From Paenibacillus oryzisoli (lineage in GTDB: Bacteria > Bacillota > Bacilli > Paenibacillales > NBRC-103111), in assembly GCF_001653565.1 (NCBI RefSeq), contig NZ_LYPB01000069.1, forward strand, positions 372,001-436,000: a DNA stretch of 64,000 bases, given 5' to 3'. The notes beneath the pieces are model-generated. The model made no database searches. It worked only from the letters and a program-made list of their open reading frames with translations, and was not told where the DNA came from. How positions within the stretch are numbered: position 1 is the stretch's first letter; each line of letters opens with the position of its first letter. A program made the translations under genes and the position numbers. Below are positions 25,030-33,057 of this stretch, in pieces.

Positions 25030-26868
25030 ATGATCTATCCAAATTTAGAACAATGCTTAGCCGATTTAGAAAAGAATGGCCATTTGATTCGTATTCATGA
25101 AGAAGTGGATCCTGAACTTGAGATGGCAGCCATACATTTGAAAGTGTATGAAGCTGGTGGCCCAGCCTTATTATTCGAGAATGTGAAAGGATCGAAGTTC
25201 CGGGCCGTTTCCAACCTTTTTGGTACAGTAGAGCGCAGCAAATATATATTTCGAGATACGTGGGACAGCGTGAAAAACGTAATTTCTCTACGAAACGATC
25301 CCATGAAGGCTCTGAAAAGCCCACTCAAACATATCGGGACAGGACTTGCTGCTTGGAAAGCTTTGCCGATTAAAATAACCAATGGTCTTCCAGCTGATTT
25401 TGAGGAAATCAGCATTATGGACCTTCCCCTCATCAAACACTGGCCAGAGGATGGCGGTGCATTCGTCACCCTGCCCCAAGTCTATTCCGAAGATCCGGAG
25501 AAACCAGGGATTATGAATTCTAATCTCGGGATGTATCGGATTCAACTGAGCGGGAACGAATATGAATTAAATAAAGAAATCGGCCTGCATTATCAGATTC
25601 ATCGCGGCATCGGAGTCCATCAGGCAAAAGCTACAAAGCAAGGGTCCCCTTTAAAAGTAAGCTGTTTCATCGGTGGACCGCCAGCGCACACATTGTCTGC
25701 CGTTATGCCCTTGCCGGAAGGCATGAGTGAGATTACATTTGCAGGCTTGCTCTCAGGACGCCGCTTCCGCTACAGCTATGTTGATGGCTATTGTATTAGT
25801 CATGATGCTGATTTTGTTATCACAGGAGAAATATATCCTGGTGAAACCAAGCCCGAGGGCCCTTTCGGCGATCATTTGGGCTACTACAGCCTTACACATC
25901 CTTTTCCTCTAATGAGAGTCCACAAGGTATATGCCAAGAAGAAATCTATCTTTCCATTTACTGTTGTGGGCAGGCCACCTCAAGAGGATACATCGTTCGG
26001 AGCACTTATTCATGAACTCACAGGCGATGCAATTAAGCAAGAAATTCCCGGTGTCAAAGAAGTTCATGCCGTAGATGCTGCGGGTGTACACCCTTTGCTG
26101 TTTGCAATTGGCAGCGAACGGTACACACCTTATCAACAAGTCAAGCAGCCGGCAGAGTTACTTACAATAGCTAATCGAATTTTAGGAACGGGACAAGTTA
26201 GCTTAGCCAAATACTTATTCATCACAGCTGAAGAGAGTCAGCCTTTGGATGCTCACAATATAGAGCAATTCTTAACTTACATATTGGCTCGAATAGACCT
26301 TCATCGGGACCTTCATTTTCATACCAATACGACGATCGATACACTAGATTACTCAGGTACAGGTTTAAATAGCGGCAGCAAGGTTGTATTCGCAGCAGTC
26401 GGTGATACAAAAAGGGATTTGTGCTTAGAAGTTCCCGGCATCTTCAACGAAATATCAGGGGTCCAACATGCGCATTGGGTGATGCCAGGAATCGTCGCGA
26501 TTCAACTTTCCGAATTTATTAATTATGATGAGACTCAGGTTGAAATGAAAGATTTATGCAAAGCTATTGGAGCAAGGGGGGCCCTCACAACTTGCCCATT
26601 GATCATCGTATGTGATGACAGCCATTTTATGGCCGAGTCCATAAACAATTTCGTTTGGGCTACGTTCACACGTTCCAATCCTTCCCATGATATATATGGC
26701 GTGAACAGTTTCTATGAAAATAAACATTGGGGTTGCGATAATGTTGTGCTTGATGCACGAATTAAATCGCACCAAGCGCCTCCATTACTATTGGATCCAG
26801 CGGTTGAAAAGCGCATCATGCGATTTTTTGCCAAAGACGCAAGTTTAGCATCCATTCTAAATAAGTAA
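25030..26868 (+). CDS. UbiD-family decarboxylase (long form)
   Basis: A 612-residue cytoplasmic protein of the UbiD family, whose members use prenylated FMN to (de)carboxylate aromatic or unsaturated acids. Visible family features are GPALLFENVKG near the N-terminus, PEGPFGDHLGYYS (near 275-287, carrying the conserved acidic residue and cofactor-pocket segment) and EDTSFGALIHELTGDAI. It is longer than the ~490-residue E. coli UbiD. No UbiX-like prenyl transferase or other quinone gene is adjacent, so it stands alone with its own strong terminator. GGAG precedes the ATG by seven bases. Substrate unknown; a role in menaquinone-type or phenolic-acid metabolism is possible. Confidence 0.88.
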   Translation: MIYPNLEQCLADLEKNGHLIRIHEEVDPELEMAAIHLKVYEAGGPALLFENVKGSKFRAVSNLFGTVERSKYIFRDTWDSVKNVISLRNDPMKALKSPLKHIGTGLAAWKALPIKITNGLPADFEEISIMDLPLIKHWPEDGGAFVTLPQVYSEDPEKPGIMNSNLGMYRIQLSGNEYELNKEIGLHYQIHRGIGVHQAKATKQGSPLKVSCFIGGPPAHTLSAVMPLPEGMSEITFAGLLSGRRFRYSYVDGYCISHDADFVITGEIYPGETKPEGPFGDHLGYYSLTHPFPLMRVHKVYAKKKSIFPFTVVGRPPQEDTSFGALIHELTGDAIKQEIPGVKEVHAVDAAGVHPLLFAIGSERYTPYQQVKQPAELLTIANRILGTGQVSLAKYLFITAEESQPLDAHNIEQFLTYILARIDLHRDLHFHTNTTIDTLDYSGTGLNSGSKVVFAAVGDTKRDLCLEVPGIFNEISGVQHAHWVMPGIVAIQLSEFINYDETQVEMKDLCKAIGARGALTTCPLIIVCDDSHFMAESINNFVWATFTRSNPSHDIYGVNSFYENKHWGCDNVVLDARIKSHQAPPLLLDPAVEKRIMRFFAKDASLASILNK

Positions 26869-26875
26869 TAAACAA

Positions 26876-26914
26876 AACAGCATCACAACCTTAGGGATTG
26901 TGGTGCTGTTTTTC
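26876..26914 (+). terminator. Rho-independent terminator of the UbiD gene
   Basis: AACAGCATCACAA pairs with TTGTGGTGCTGTT (one G-T pair), with a nine-base loop, followed by TTTCTC on the plus strand; on the minus strand TTTTGTT follows, so it may work both ways. Confidence 0.85.
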
Positions 26915-27043
26915 TCATTCTCATAGTGGCTGCGCCCTGCAGAAAACTCTTCCTTGGTGTTTATACGACAAGATGAATGGTTAAATACATTACAAACTTG
27001 TCAATTTCACACTATTCCTGTCCAAAAAGGTAGGTGCCGCTGC

Positions 27044-28159
27044 ATGAAACCAGCCACGGTTCGATTAATTCTGTTAACTTTAATGTTCACGGTACTGCCG
27101 ATATACGCTTGGGAGGCTACGGCAATGGCGCCTGTCAATACAGCTGCCATTGCGGAAGCTGCTCCTGCTGTCGCAGGGCAGGCCGAGACTGAATCACCAA
27201 TTGTCGAACCGTTCGCGTTCGAAGAGCCGATTGCGGCAGCGCCAGCTGCTGCAAAACCCGCAACAACACAGAACAGTGAGCCTCTCTTCTCCCTTTCCGT
27301 GCTCAGTGATGTGCATGTCGGAGCCCGCAATTCAGACTCTCAGAAACGCTTCCGTTCCGCTCTGGCCGATCATGCGGCCATTCGGCCCGACAGCAAGCTG
27401 ATGGTGCTCAATGGCGATTTAACGAACGGCAATCCTGCGGATAACAAAGCGTTGATGAGCATCATTGATGCTGCTACTCATCCCGAGTTGCATGCGGCCA
27501 TCGGCAATCATGAGTTCTATCAGATGTGGGCAACGCCTAGCGGGGGCCAGGATGTAACCAAGCTGAACCCGAATTGGTCCACGCCGCAGGCGATATCCCT
27601 GTTCAAGCAAATGTTTAATTACAATCAGCTTTACCATGAGAACGTGCTGGACGGGTATCATTTTCTTTTTCTAGGCGGAGAACAATATCGAGATGTCGAT
27701 CCGAGTGTCCACGAGGATGCCTATCTGTCGCCGGAACAGCTCGGTTGGTTACAGGAGCGGCTGGCCAATGCGGATAAGCATTCACCGGACAAGCCCATCT
27801 TCGTCTTCCTGCACCAACCAATCGTACATACAATTGAAGGCTCCGACACTGAACTCGGAGTCGTGCAGCATGAACAACTGCTGGCCATCTTGAGTTCGTA
27901 TCCAAACGTAGTCTTATTCAGCGGTCATACGCACTGGAATTTGGAGACGACAAAGCAGGTCAATCAACTAGAGTTCCTCGCTGTCGGCAGCTCGTCTGTC
28001 GCAGAGGTATGGAACGGCAACAACGAACCGGAGGGAAGCAAGGCCAGTCAAAGTCTGGTTGTGGACGTCTATTCGGACCACATTGCCATTCGCGGGCGTG
28101 AGCATTCGGAACAGCGCTGGATCGAGCCCGCTTTTGTCAAATCATATCCGGCGAAATGA
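27044..28159 (+). CDS. Secreted calcineurin-like metallophosphoesterase
   Basis: A 371-residue exported phosphohydrolase. A signal peptide (about 1-29, ending AMA) is followed by a Pro/Ala/Glu-rich linker (about 30-78) and a metallophosphoesterase domain with the two-metal motifs SDVHVG (near 86-91), LNGDLTNG, AIGNHEFY, and GHTHWN toward the C-terminus. ATG 27044 has AAAAGGTAGG upstream and starts a proper signal peptide; a TTG at 26954 in the same frame would bury it. It has its own terminators on both sides, so it is transcribed alone. It may release phosphate from extracellular phosphomonoesters, diesters or nucleotides; which of these cannot be told. Confidence 0.88.
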   Translation: MKPATVRLILLTLMFTVLPIYAWEATAMAPVNTAAIAEAAPAVAGQAETESPIVEPFAFEEPIAAAPAAAKPATTQNSEPLFSLSVLSDVHVGARNSDSQKRFRSALADHAAIRPDSKLMVLNGDLTNGNPADNKALMSIIDAATHPELHAAIGNHEFYQMWATPSGGQDVTKLNPNWSTPQAISLFKQMFNYNQLYHENVLDGYHFLFLGGEQYRDVDPSVHEDAYLSPEQLGWLQERLANADKHSPDKPIFVFLHQPIVHTIEGSDTELGVVQHEQLLAILSSYPNVVLFSGHTHWNLETTKQVNQLEFLAVGSSSVAEVWNGNNEPEGSKASQSLVVDVYSDHIAIRGREHSEQRWIEPAFVKSYPAK

Positions 28160-28160
28160 G

Positions 28161-28203
28161 AAAACATCCTTAAGGAGACTGGTCTCTTTAAGGATGTTTT
28201 TCT
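28161..28203 (+). terminator. Strong rho-independent terminator of the metallophosphoesterase gene
   Basis: AAAACATCCTTAAGGAGAC pairs with GTCTCTTTAAGGATGTTTT around a two-base loop (one mismatch) and runs into TTTTC. It starts two bases after the stop codon. Confidence 0.9.
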
Positions 28204-28239
28204 TACGGTTGTGTTATTGTAAGATCCATACCGCCAAAT

Positions 28240-28662
28240 TCAACATTTTGGAAAAGAACAACAGTATCTCCGAGGCTTAAACCGCACAACCCGCTTCGCC
28301 TGCTCCGCGACCTGCCGGTCATGTGTAATCACGATGATCGTCCTGCCCTGATCATTTAATCTAGTGAATAGATCCATAATTTCCGCACCTGTCTTAGAAT
28401 CCAATGCTCCTGTAGGTTCATCTGCCAAGATGATCGGCGGATCACCTGCCAACGTCCGAGCAATAGCAACCCGTTACTGCTGCCCCCCAGAAAGCTCCGA
28501 CGGAAAGTGCATCCGACGATCCAGCAGATCGACTACTTCTAGTGCTTGCAAAACAAGCGGCTCCCGCTGCTTCCTCGACAGCCCTCGATAAATCAATGGC
28601 AACTCCAAAAATTTACTCACATGCTCAATCTGAATTAAGGCTGTCATTGTCTTCGCTTCCAT
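28240..28662 (-). pseudogene. Relic of a MacB/LolD-like ABC transporter ATPase (copy 2)
   Basis: The minus strand encodes a start with MTALIQIEHVSKF, then jumps directly to LELPLIYRGLSRKQRE, so about 90 residues including Walker A are deleted. It continues with LLDRRMHFPSELSGGQQ, a TAA stop (a single C-to-T change from CAA) and, in the same frame, [25 protein letters not shown] and [19 protein letters not shown] before running into unrelated codons. A deletion, a nonsense change and a ragged end make function very unlikely. The intact gene would be the ATPase of a MacB-type exporter. It is homologous to, but clearly diverged from, copy 1 at 4245-4550, so both are not recent duplicates. Confidence 0.88.
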
Positions 28663-28718
28663 TATTTGATGTCAAATGCATGGAAGATGCGACTCAATTC
28701 CCTTAACCTAATATGCTT

Positions 28719-28904
28719 CTAACGCTTCGCCTTATACAACTCATGATACAACTTCATCAGCGCCCTCTTCTCAATCCGAGACACGTACGAATGTGAAATC
28801 CCCAGCTCTTTCGTGATCTCCCGCTGCGTCCGCTCTTCCCCGCCAAGCTCCAAACCGAACCGTCCGACCACAACTTCCTTCTCGCGTTCAGCTCCAACCT
28901 TCAT
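28719..28904 (-). pseudogene. C-terminal fragment of a SigK/SigE-like sigma factor
   Basis: A 61-codon frame encodes [16 protein letters not shown], then [20 protein letters not shown] and [12 protein letters not shown]: region 4.2 of a sigma-70 factor, closest in character to the mother-cell sporulation factors SigE and SigK. Regions 1 to 4.1 are absent and there is no ribosome site, so this is a remnant and not a working factor. In some spore-formers sigK is interrupted by a skin element, but no recombinase or partner half is visible nearby, so that explanation is not supported here. Confidence 0.7.
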
Positions 28905-29118
28905 TTCTTTTCACTTAATATCTGTTCTTCATCACCAGCCTCAGTATAACTTTAGAGCTTTTGCTTGATTTATTTAGAGTTAATTCAATGATTATGATTC
29001 CATAACAAGTTAACAGATTGAAATGAATATTAATAAAATCACATTGTTTGCACATTTTTAATTAATTAAAATTTAAGTGTAAGTACCTAATTCAAAAGGA
29101 GGGTAAGTTAGGAGTAAT

Positions 29119-29132
29119 TGCAAACGGTTACA
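29119..29132 (+). promoter_or_regulatory. cre-like site upstream of the GH39-like gene
   Basis: TGCAAACGGTTACA matches the cre consensus TGWAANCGNTNWCA at 13 of 14 positions. It lies 56 bases before the start codon, a position where bound CcpA would block transcription. The rest of 28905-29187 is AT-rich with nothing else recognised. Confidence 0.6.
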
Positions 29133-29187
29133 TTGCTTACATTCTGTAATTCCTAATTATCAAAAGTCTGAGAAAGAAGGTTGAAAA

Positions 29188-31692
29188 ATGTATATTCTGC
29201 AGTTGAGAAGAAATGTGGTTGTTATTTTAATTCTTTCGTTAATATTTACCTTGTTTAATTTGAGTTTTAACTCATCTAAGGTGAATGCGGCAAACACTGC
29301 CGTTTCCATGACTTCCAATTACGCAACAAATGCCGGGAACTACGATAAGACAAAGTTGTTAAATGTGGCTCGTGGTGGACATCTGACGAATAAGAATCTA
29401 CACTGGCTCCCATCTTATTATGATATGATGGCTGCCGATGGCATTGATATGATGCGGATTGATTGGGTACTGTCTGATCAATTCTACCATGTAGTATCGC
29501 GTAATGGGTCTGGCCAATTAGTTTACGATTTTACAATGCTTGATGCTGTTGTATTGCCTCTAGTACAAAAAGGTATAAAACCTTTCATGTGCTTGGCGTA
29601 TCTTCCAAGCGTAATTGGAGGGTCAGGTGTCTCCGGGATAGGATATCCAACAAATTTGAACGAGTATAAAGCCATTGTGCAAGCAGTTGTTCAGCACTAT
29701 GTAAACCTCGGTTATACAGGTTGGTATTGGGAGTCGCATAATGAAGCGGATGCTAGCGTAGGTGGAAGTCTATCGGCAACCCAAATTAATACCATGTATC
29801 AATATTTCGCTACTGGCGTTCGTGCTGTTGACTCTGCAGCCAAAATTGGAGGGGCTGGATTTGCAAACAATAAATCTACAAATACTAAAATAATTGGATT
29901 TATGGATTTTATTCAAGCAAATCCGACTATCCCATTTGATTATCTATCGGTCCATCAATATGGCGGGGCTGATTTTAATGACTCATTGAACGCTATGTTT
30001 ACAAGCAGAGGCATTCCTCAAAAGGATATCATCTATTCCGAGTGGAATTACGATTATACATCCGCTACAGCAGGCTCGGTAAAGGATACCAATATTAATG
30101 CAGCCTATATAGCCAAGAGAATGTACAGCGCACTCTTACGTCCGGAACTGAAGAAAGTCATGTTCTTTACACCTGCTGATGCACTCTCCACTAGAGATTT
30201 ATTCTTTGGTGACTCCGGTATTTATACGCTTGATGGACATCGCAAGGCTGGAGCCAACACATTTAACATGTACAGCAAATTGAAGCCTACGATATTAACC
30301 AGCACTTTGACAGGCACCGGTACGAGTACCCGTGATACTTATGGAATTGTTACCAAGGATCCTGTAACCAAGGCGGTTTCTATGCTTTTGTGGAATTATA
30401 CAGCTACTCCAGCAGATATGACAATTAGTTTGAGTAACTTACCCTATCTTACTGATACTACCAATATGAAAGTTAATAAAACATTGGTAGATAGTACAAA
30501 TGGAAACTACTATGCTGATTATGCTTCTGGATCCAGAGGAACACAAGTAGGTCCAAATGAAAATCCTGGACTCAAGGAAAGCTCTATTTTAGCCTCTAGT
30601 TCAACTTTTTCAAGAATTGAGACATTGCCAGCAAATAGCGTTATGCAAATAACACTGACACCTACAACTAGTGTTCCTACAGCTGGTCCGGTTGATACAC
30701 TTGCTCCCTTACCTCCATGCAACCTTGCAGCATCAAAACCGGTTGTAACAAGTTCTTCATTAGAGTCGCCGACAACAGGTTGGCAAAAAACACTATTAAC
30801 AGACGGCATTAATTACTCGTTTGAAATGGCTGATGTCGGCAATCCAAACATGGGATGGACGAGCAATCCAGGCTATTCGGATCCGAACCATACGGAATGG
30901 GCTTATGTCGATTTAGGAACATCTAAGACAGTAAATAAAATCGTGATGTATGCTAGAAACGATGTTTCAAATGATGGGAAAGCTTTTCCAGTCGACTTCA
31001 AAATACAAGGCTCCACGGATGCTACCAACTGGACTGATTTGGTAACCGCAACAAATTTCAATTCAGGCAATGCAGTCAATTGGCAACAACCATTTACATT
31101 CTCAAGCGGCAGTTATCGTTATGTAAGAGTAAGTGCTACAAAACTATCAAGTGTTGGTGGAAGTTATAAAATGCAGCTAGCTGAATTCCAGGTTTATAAT
31201 ACCAATCTCAGCGGTTGTGCATCTACTTCTCCTCTTAATTTGGCATTAAACAAAAGCGTTTCCTCTACAAGCAGTGTAGAAAACTATGGATGGTTGAATG
31301 CGAAAATAAATGATGGACTGCGAGGCAGCACATCAAGTACAGCACGTGGTTGGTCAAGTGCTTTGGGGGTAACTACAAACCATACTGAATCCGTATCAAT
31401 TGACTTAGGAACATTGAATTCCATCAGTAAAGTCGATTTGTATCCGAGAAACGATAGCGGGCAAATAGGGAGCTATTTCCCAATAGACTTCACAATTCAA
31501 GTATCTACAAATGGAACAACCTGGACAACAGTCGTCACCAAAACTAATTATGCGAAACCGACATCTGGCAGTGTTCAAAGTTTCACCTTCCCAGCAGTAA
31601 ATGCTCGATATGTAAAAGTAGAGAGTACTAACCTAAGGATTGAGGACGGTATAAACTATATGGTGCAGATTCCAGAAGTAGAAGTTTATTAA
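29188..31692 (+). CDS. Secreted GH39-like glycosidase with two F5/8C (CBM32-like) domains
   Basis: An 834-residue exported enzyme. A signal peptide (about 1-35) is followed by a clan GH-A catalytic barrel (about 38-400) with likely acid/base Glu in WYWESHNEAD (near 185) and nucleophile Glu in IIYSEWNYDY (near 285), then a beta-rich segment (about 400-505) and two discoidin/F5-8C domains (about 515-675 and 685-834; PVDFKIQGSTDATNWTDL and PIDFTIQVSTNGTTWTTV). The last two usually bind galactose-, fucose- or uronate-type sugars. GH39 is the nearest family; beta-xylosidase, iduronidase or another activity is possible. It shares its whole layout with the first ~855 residues of the SLH-anchored protein at 41352-47765. 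It is monocistronic with a cre-like site upstream. Confidence 0.85.
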   Translation: MYILQLRRNVVVILILSLIFTLFNLSFNSSKVNAANTAVSMTSNYATNAGNYDKTKLLNVARGGHLTNKNLHWLPSYYDMMAADGIDMMRIDWVLSDQFYHVVSRNGSGQLVYDFTMLDAVVLPLVQKGIKPFMCLAYLPSVIGGSGVSGIGYPTNLNEYKAIVQAVVQHYVNLGYTGWYWESHNEADASVGGSLSATQINTMYQYFATGVRAVDSAAKIGGAGFANNKSTNTKIIGFMDFIQANPTIPFDYLSVHQYGGADFNDSLNAMFTSRGIPQKDIIYSEWNYDYTSATAGSVKDTNINAAYIAKRMYSALLRPELKKVMFFTPADALSTRDLFFGDSGIYTLDGHRKAGANTFNMYSKLKPTILTSTLTGTGTSTRDTYGIVTKDPVTKAVSMLLWNYTATPADMTISLSNLPYLTDTTNMKVNKTLVDSTNGNYYADYASGSRGTQVGPNENPGLKESSILASSSTFSRIETLPANSVMQITLTPTTSVPTAGPVDTLAPLPPCNLAASKPVVTSSSLESPTTGWQKTLLTDGINYSFEMADVGNPNMGWTSNPGYSDPNHTEWAYVDLGTSKTVNKIVMYARNDVSNDGKAFPVDFKIQGSTDATNWTDLVTATNFNSGNAVNWQQPFTFSSGSYRYVRVSATKLSSVGGSYKMQLAEFQVYNTNLSGCASTSPLNLALNKSVSSTSSVENYGWLNAKINDGLRGSTSSTARGWSSALGVTTNHTESVSIDLGTLNSISKVDLYPRNDSGQIGSYFPIDFTIQVSTNGTTWTTVVTKTNYAKPTSGSVQSFTFPAVNARYVKVESTNLRIEDGINYMVQIPEVEVY

Positions 31693-31724
31693 TTTACCTG
31701 TTTCCTACTGACTTCTTCTCGGAG

Positions 31725-31772
31725 CAAAAACAAAAACAGAAAGCAGACTGCTTGTACGGTCTACTTTCTGTT
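31725..31772 (-). terminator. Terminator of the GH115/CE12 operon
   Basis: AACAGAAAGCAGAC pairs with GTCTACTTTCTGTT (one mismatch). On the minus strand TTTTTGTTTTTG follows, so it acts mainly on the leftward operon; the rightward GH39-like gene also ends just before it. Confidence 0.8.
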
Positions 31773-31822
31773 ATCATAACTTGAATTGTGTAATTGCTAT
31801 GATTGAGACAAAATTACATTCA

Positions 31823-32932
31823 CTACCTCAAATACAAGTTTAATGGCTGAATCTTCAACTCTTTCAACCCCAAGTAGACAAGCTTCGCGACTTCAATCCC
31901 GCCCTGCTGTTGGAAATGCGCATTGTCTTCCACCCCATCAGGGAAGTTCATGAATTCACCAGGTGCCAACCACATAAATAACCGTTTGGTTCCCTCGGGT
32001 CCCGCTGATTCGAATAGCACCTTGCTCCGTTCAGCCAAATCGATCAATGGCACTTCTTGTTCGACGGCCAGCTCACGCATCGCTTTCAAATAGTCACCAT
32101 GAGTGTCCCGAAGTGAACCATCTTCTTCGAAGAATCGCCGCTGTACGGACGTAACCAGTATCGGATAAGCGCCTCGCTCGCGAGCTCCATCGATATAAAT
32201 CTTTAACGTTTCTTTATATGTCGTAAACGGCTCGGTAAACCTTGCTACATCTGGCTTTTGGTCGTTATGACCGAATTGGATGAGGAGGTAATCATGGGGC
32301 TTGATTTTGCTCCAAATCTTATCCAATACACCTTCACTTATAAAGCTCAAGGAACTGCGACCTGACAGCGCATAATTGGCAACCGACGCATCAGCCTTGA
32401 CGAACAGCGGCAGCATTTGTCCCCAACCTGCATACGGATAGCCATCCGTCGGTTGGTCTGTCACCGTTGAATCCCCAGCTAGAAACAGTGTACATGCAGT
32501 TGGAAAACACTCAATCTCCAACGCATTAATACGCGGTGCTCTGCCTGTAAATGTAAGCTTCAACTGTGCATCGGTGACCCACACCGAGAAGCTCGTACGA
32601 ATAAAATGCCCCGCTGAGATACGTTGCTTATGCACAACTAGTCTGCCCTCACCAGTGGTAATCGTCGTTTCTGTTTCAGCGATCTCATCGCCGACTAGCA
32701 CCGAAACCTTATAGTTCCCATCTGCTGGAACATCCACGAGAAACGAGGTATCGAGCGGAATGCAAAAGTCTCTGCGCAATGGGCCTGGTTCTTCACGATC
32801 CTTGGCATGGACATTTTTCACGTTGCTGAATCCGTAGCCAACTGCCTTCTCATACTGGTCTTCCGGTGAGATTTTGGTGTAACCTTGCTCGGGATTCGCT
32901 GCCCCGAAATCAAACTTAAACGCATGTGTCAT
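31823..32932 (-). CDS. CE12-type SGNH esterase (rhamnogalacturonan acetylesterase family)
   Basis: A 369-residue cytoplasmic esterase that would remove acetyl groups from pectin- or xylan-derived oligosaccharides. It has an N-terminal beta domain (about 1-140) followed by the SGNH domain: nucleophile Ser in LFLAGDSTVTDQP (near 155), Gly in NYALSGRSS, Asn in FGHNDQKP (near 222), and the Asp/His pair in DNAHFQQQG (near 336-339). The two-part layout matches YesT/YesY-like rhamnogalacturonan acetylesterases. AAAGGAAA lies before ATG 32932. It is the last gene of the importer 3 operon, downstream of the GH115-like gene. Confidence 0.88.
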   Translation of the reverse strand: MTHAFKFDFGAANPEQGYTKISPEDQYEKAVGYGFSNVKNVHAKDREEPGPLRRDFCIPLDTSFLVDVPADGNYKVSVLVGDEIAETETTITTGEGRLVVHKQRISAGHFIRTSFSVWVTDAQLKLTFTGRAPRINALEIECFPTACTLFLAGDSTVTDQPTDGYPYAGWGQMLPLFVKADASVANYALSGRSSLSFISEGVLDKIWSKIKPHDYLLIQFGHNDQKPDVARFTEPFTTYKETLKIYIDGARERGAYPILVTSVQRRFFEEDGSLRDTHGDYLKAMRELAVEQEVPLIDLAERSKVLFESAGPEGTKRLFMWLAPGEFMNFPDGVEDNAHFQQQGGIEVAKLVYLGLKELKIQPLNLYLR

Positions 32933-33057
32933 GGTAGATTTCCTTTCTTAGTTACAACGGAAGTTCTCCGCCAGGATATAAGGTTGAGCTCGATAAGTGT
33001 TTGGACTGTGGGAATGGGTTGCCTGACAAAGTTGTAGCAAACTTACCTGTCAACTTT

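Noticed and set aside
28719..28904. Sigma-factor fragment as evidence for a skin-type element
   Set aside because: No recombinase, N-terminal half or attachment-site pair is visible nearby.
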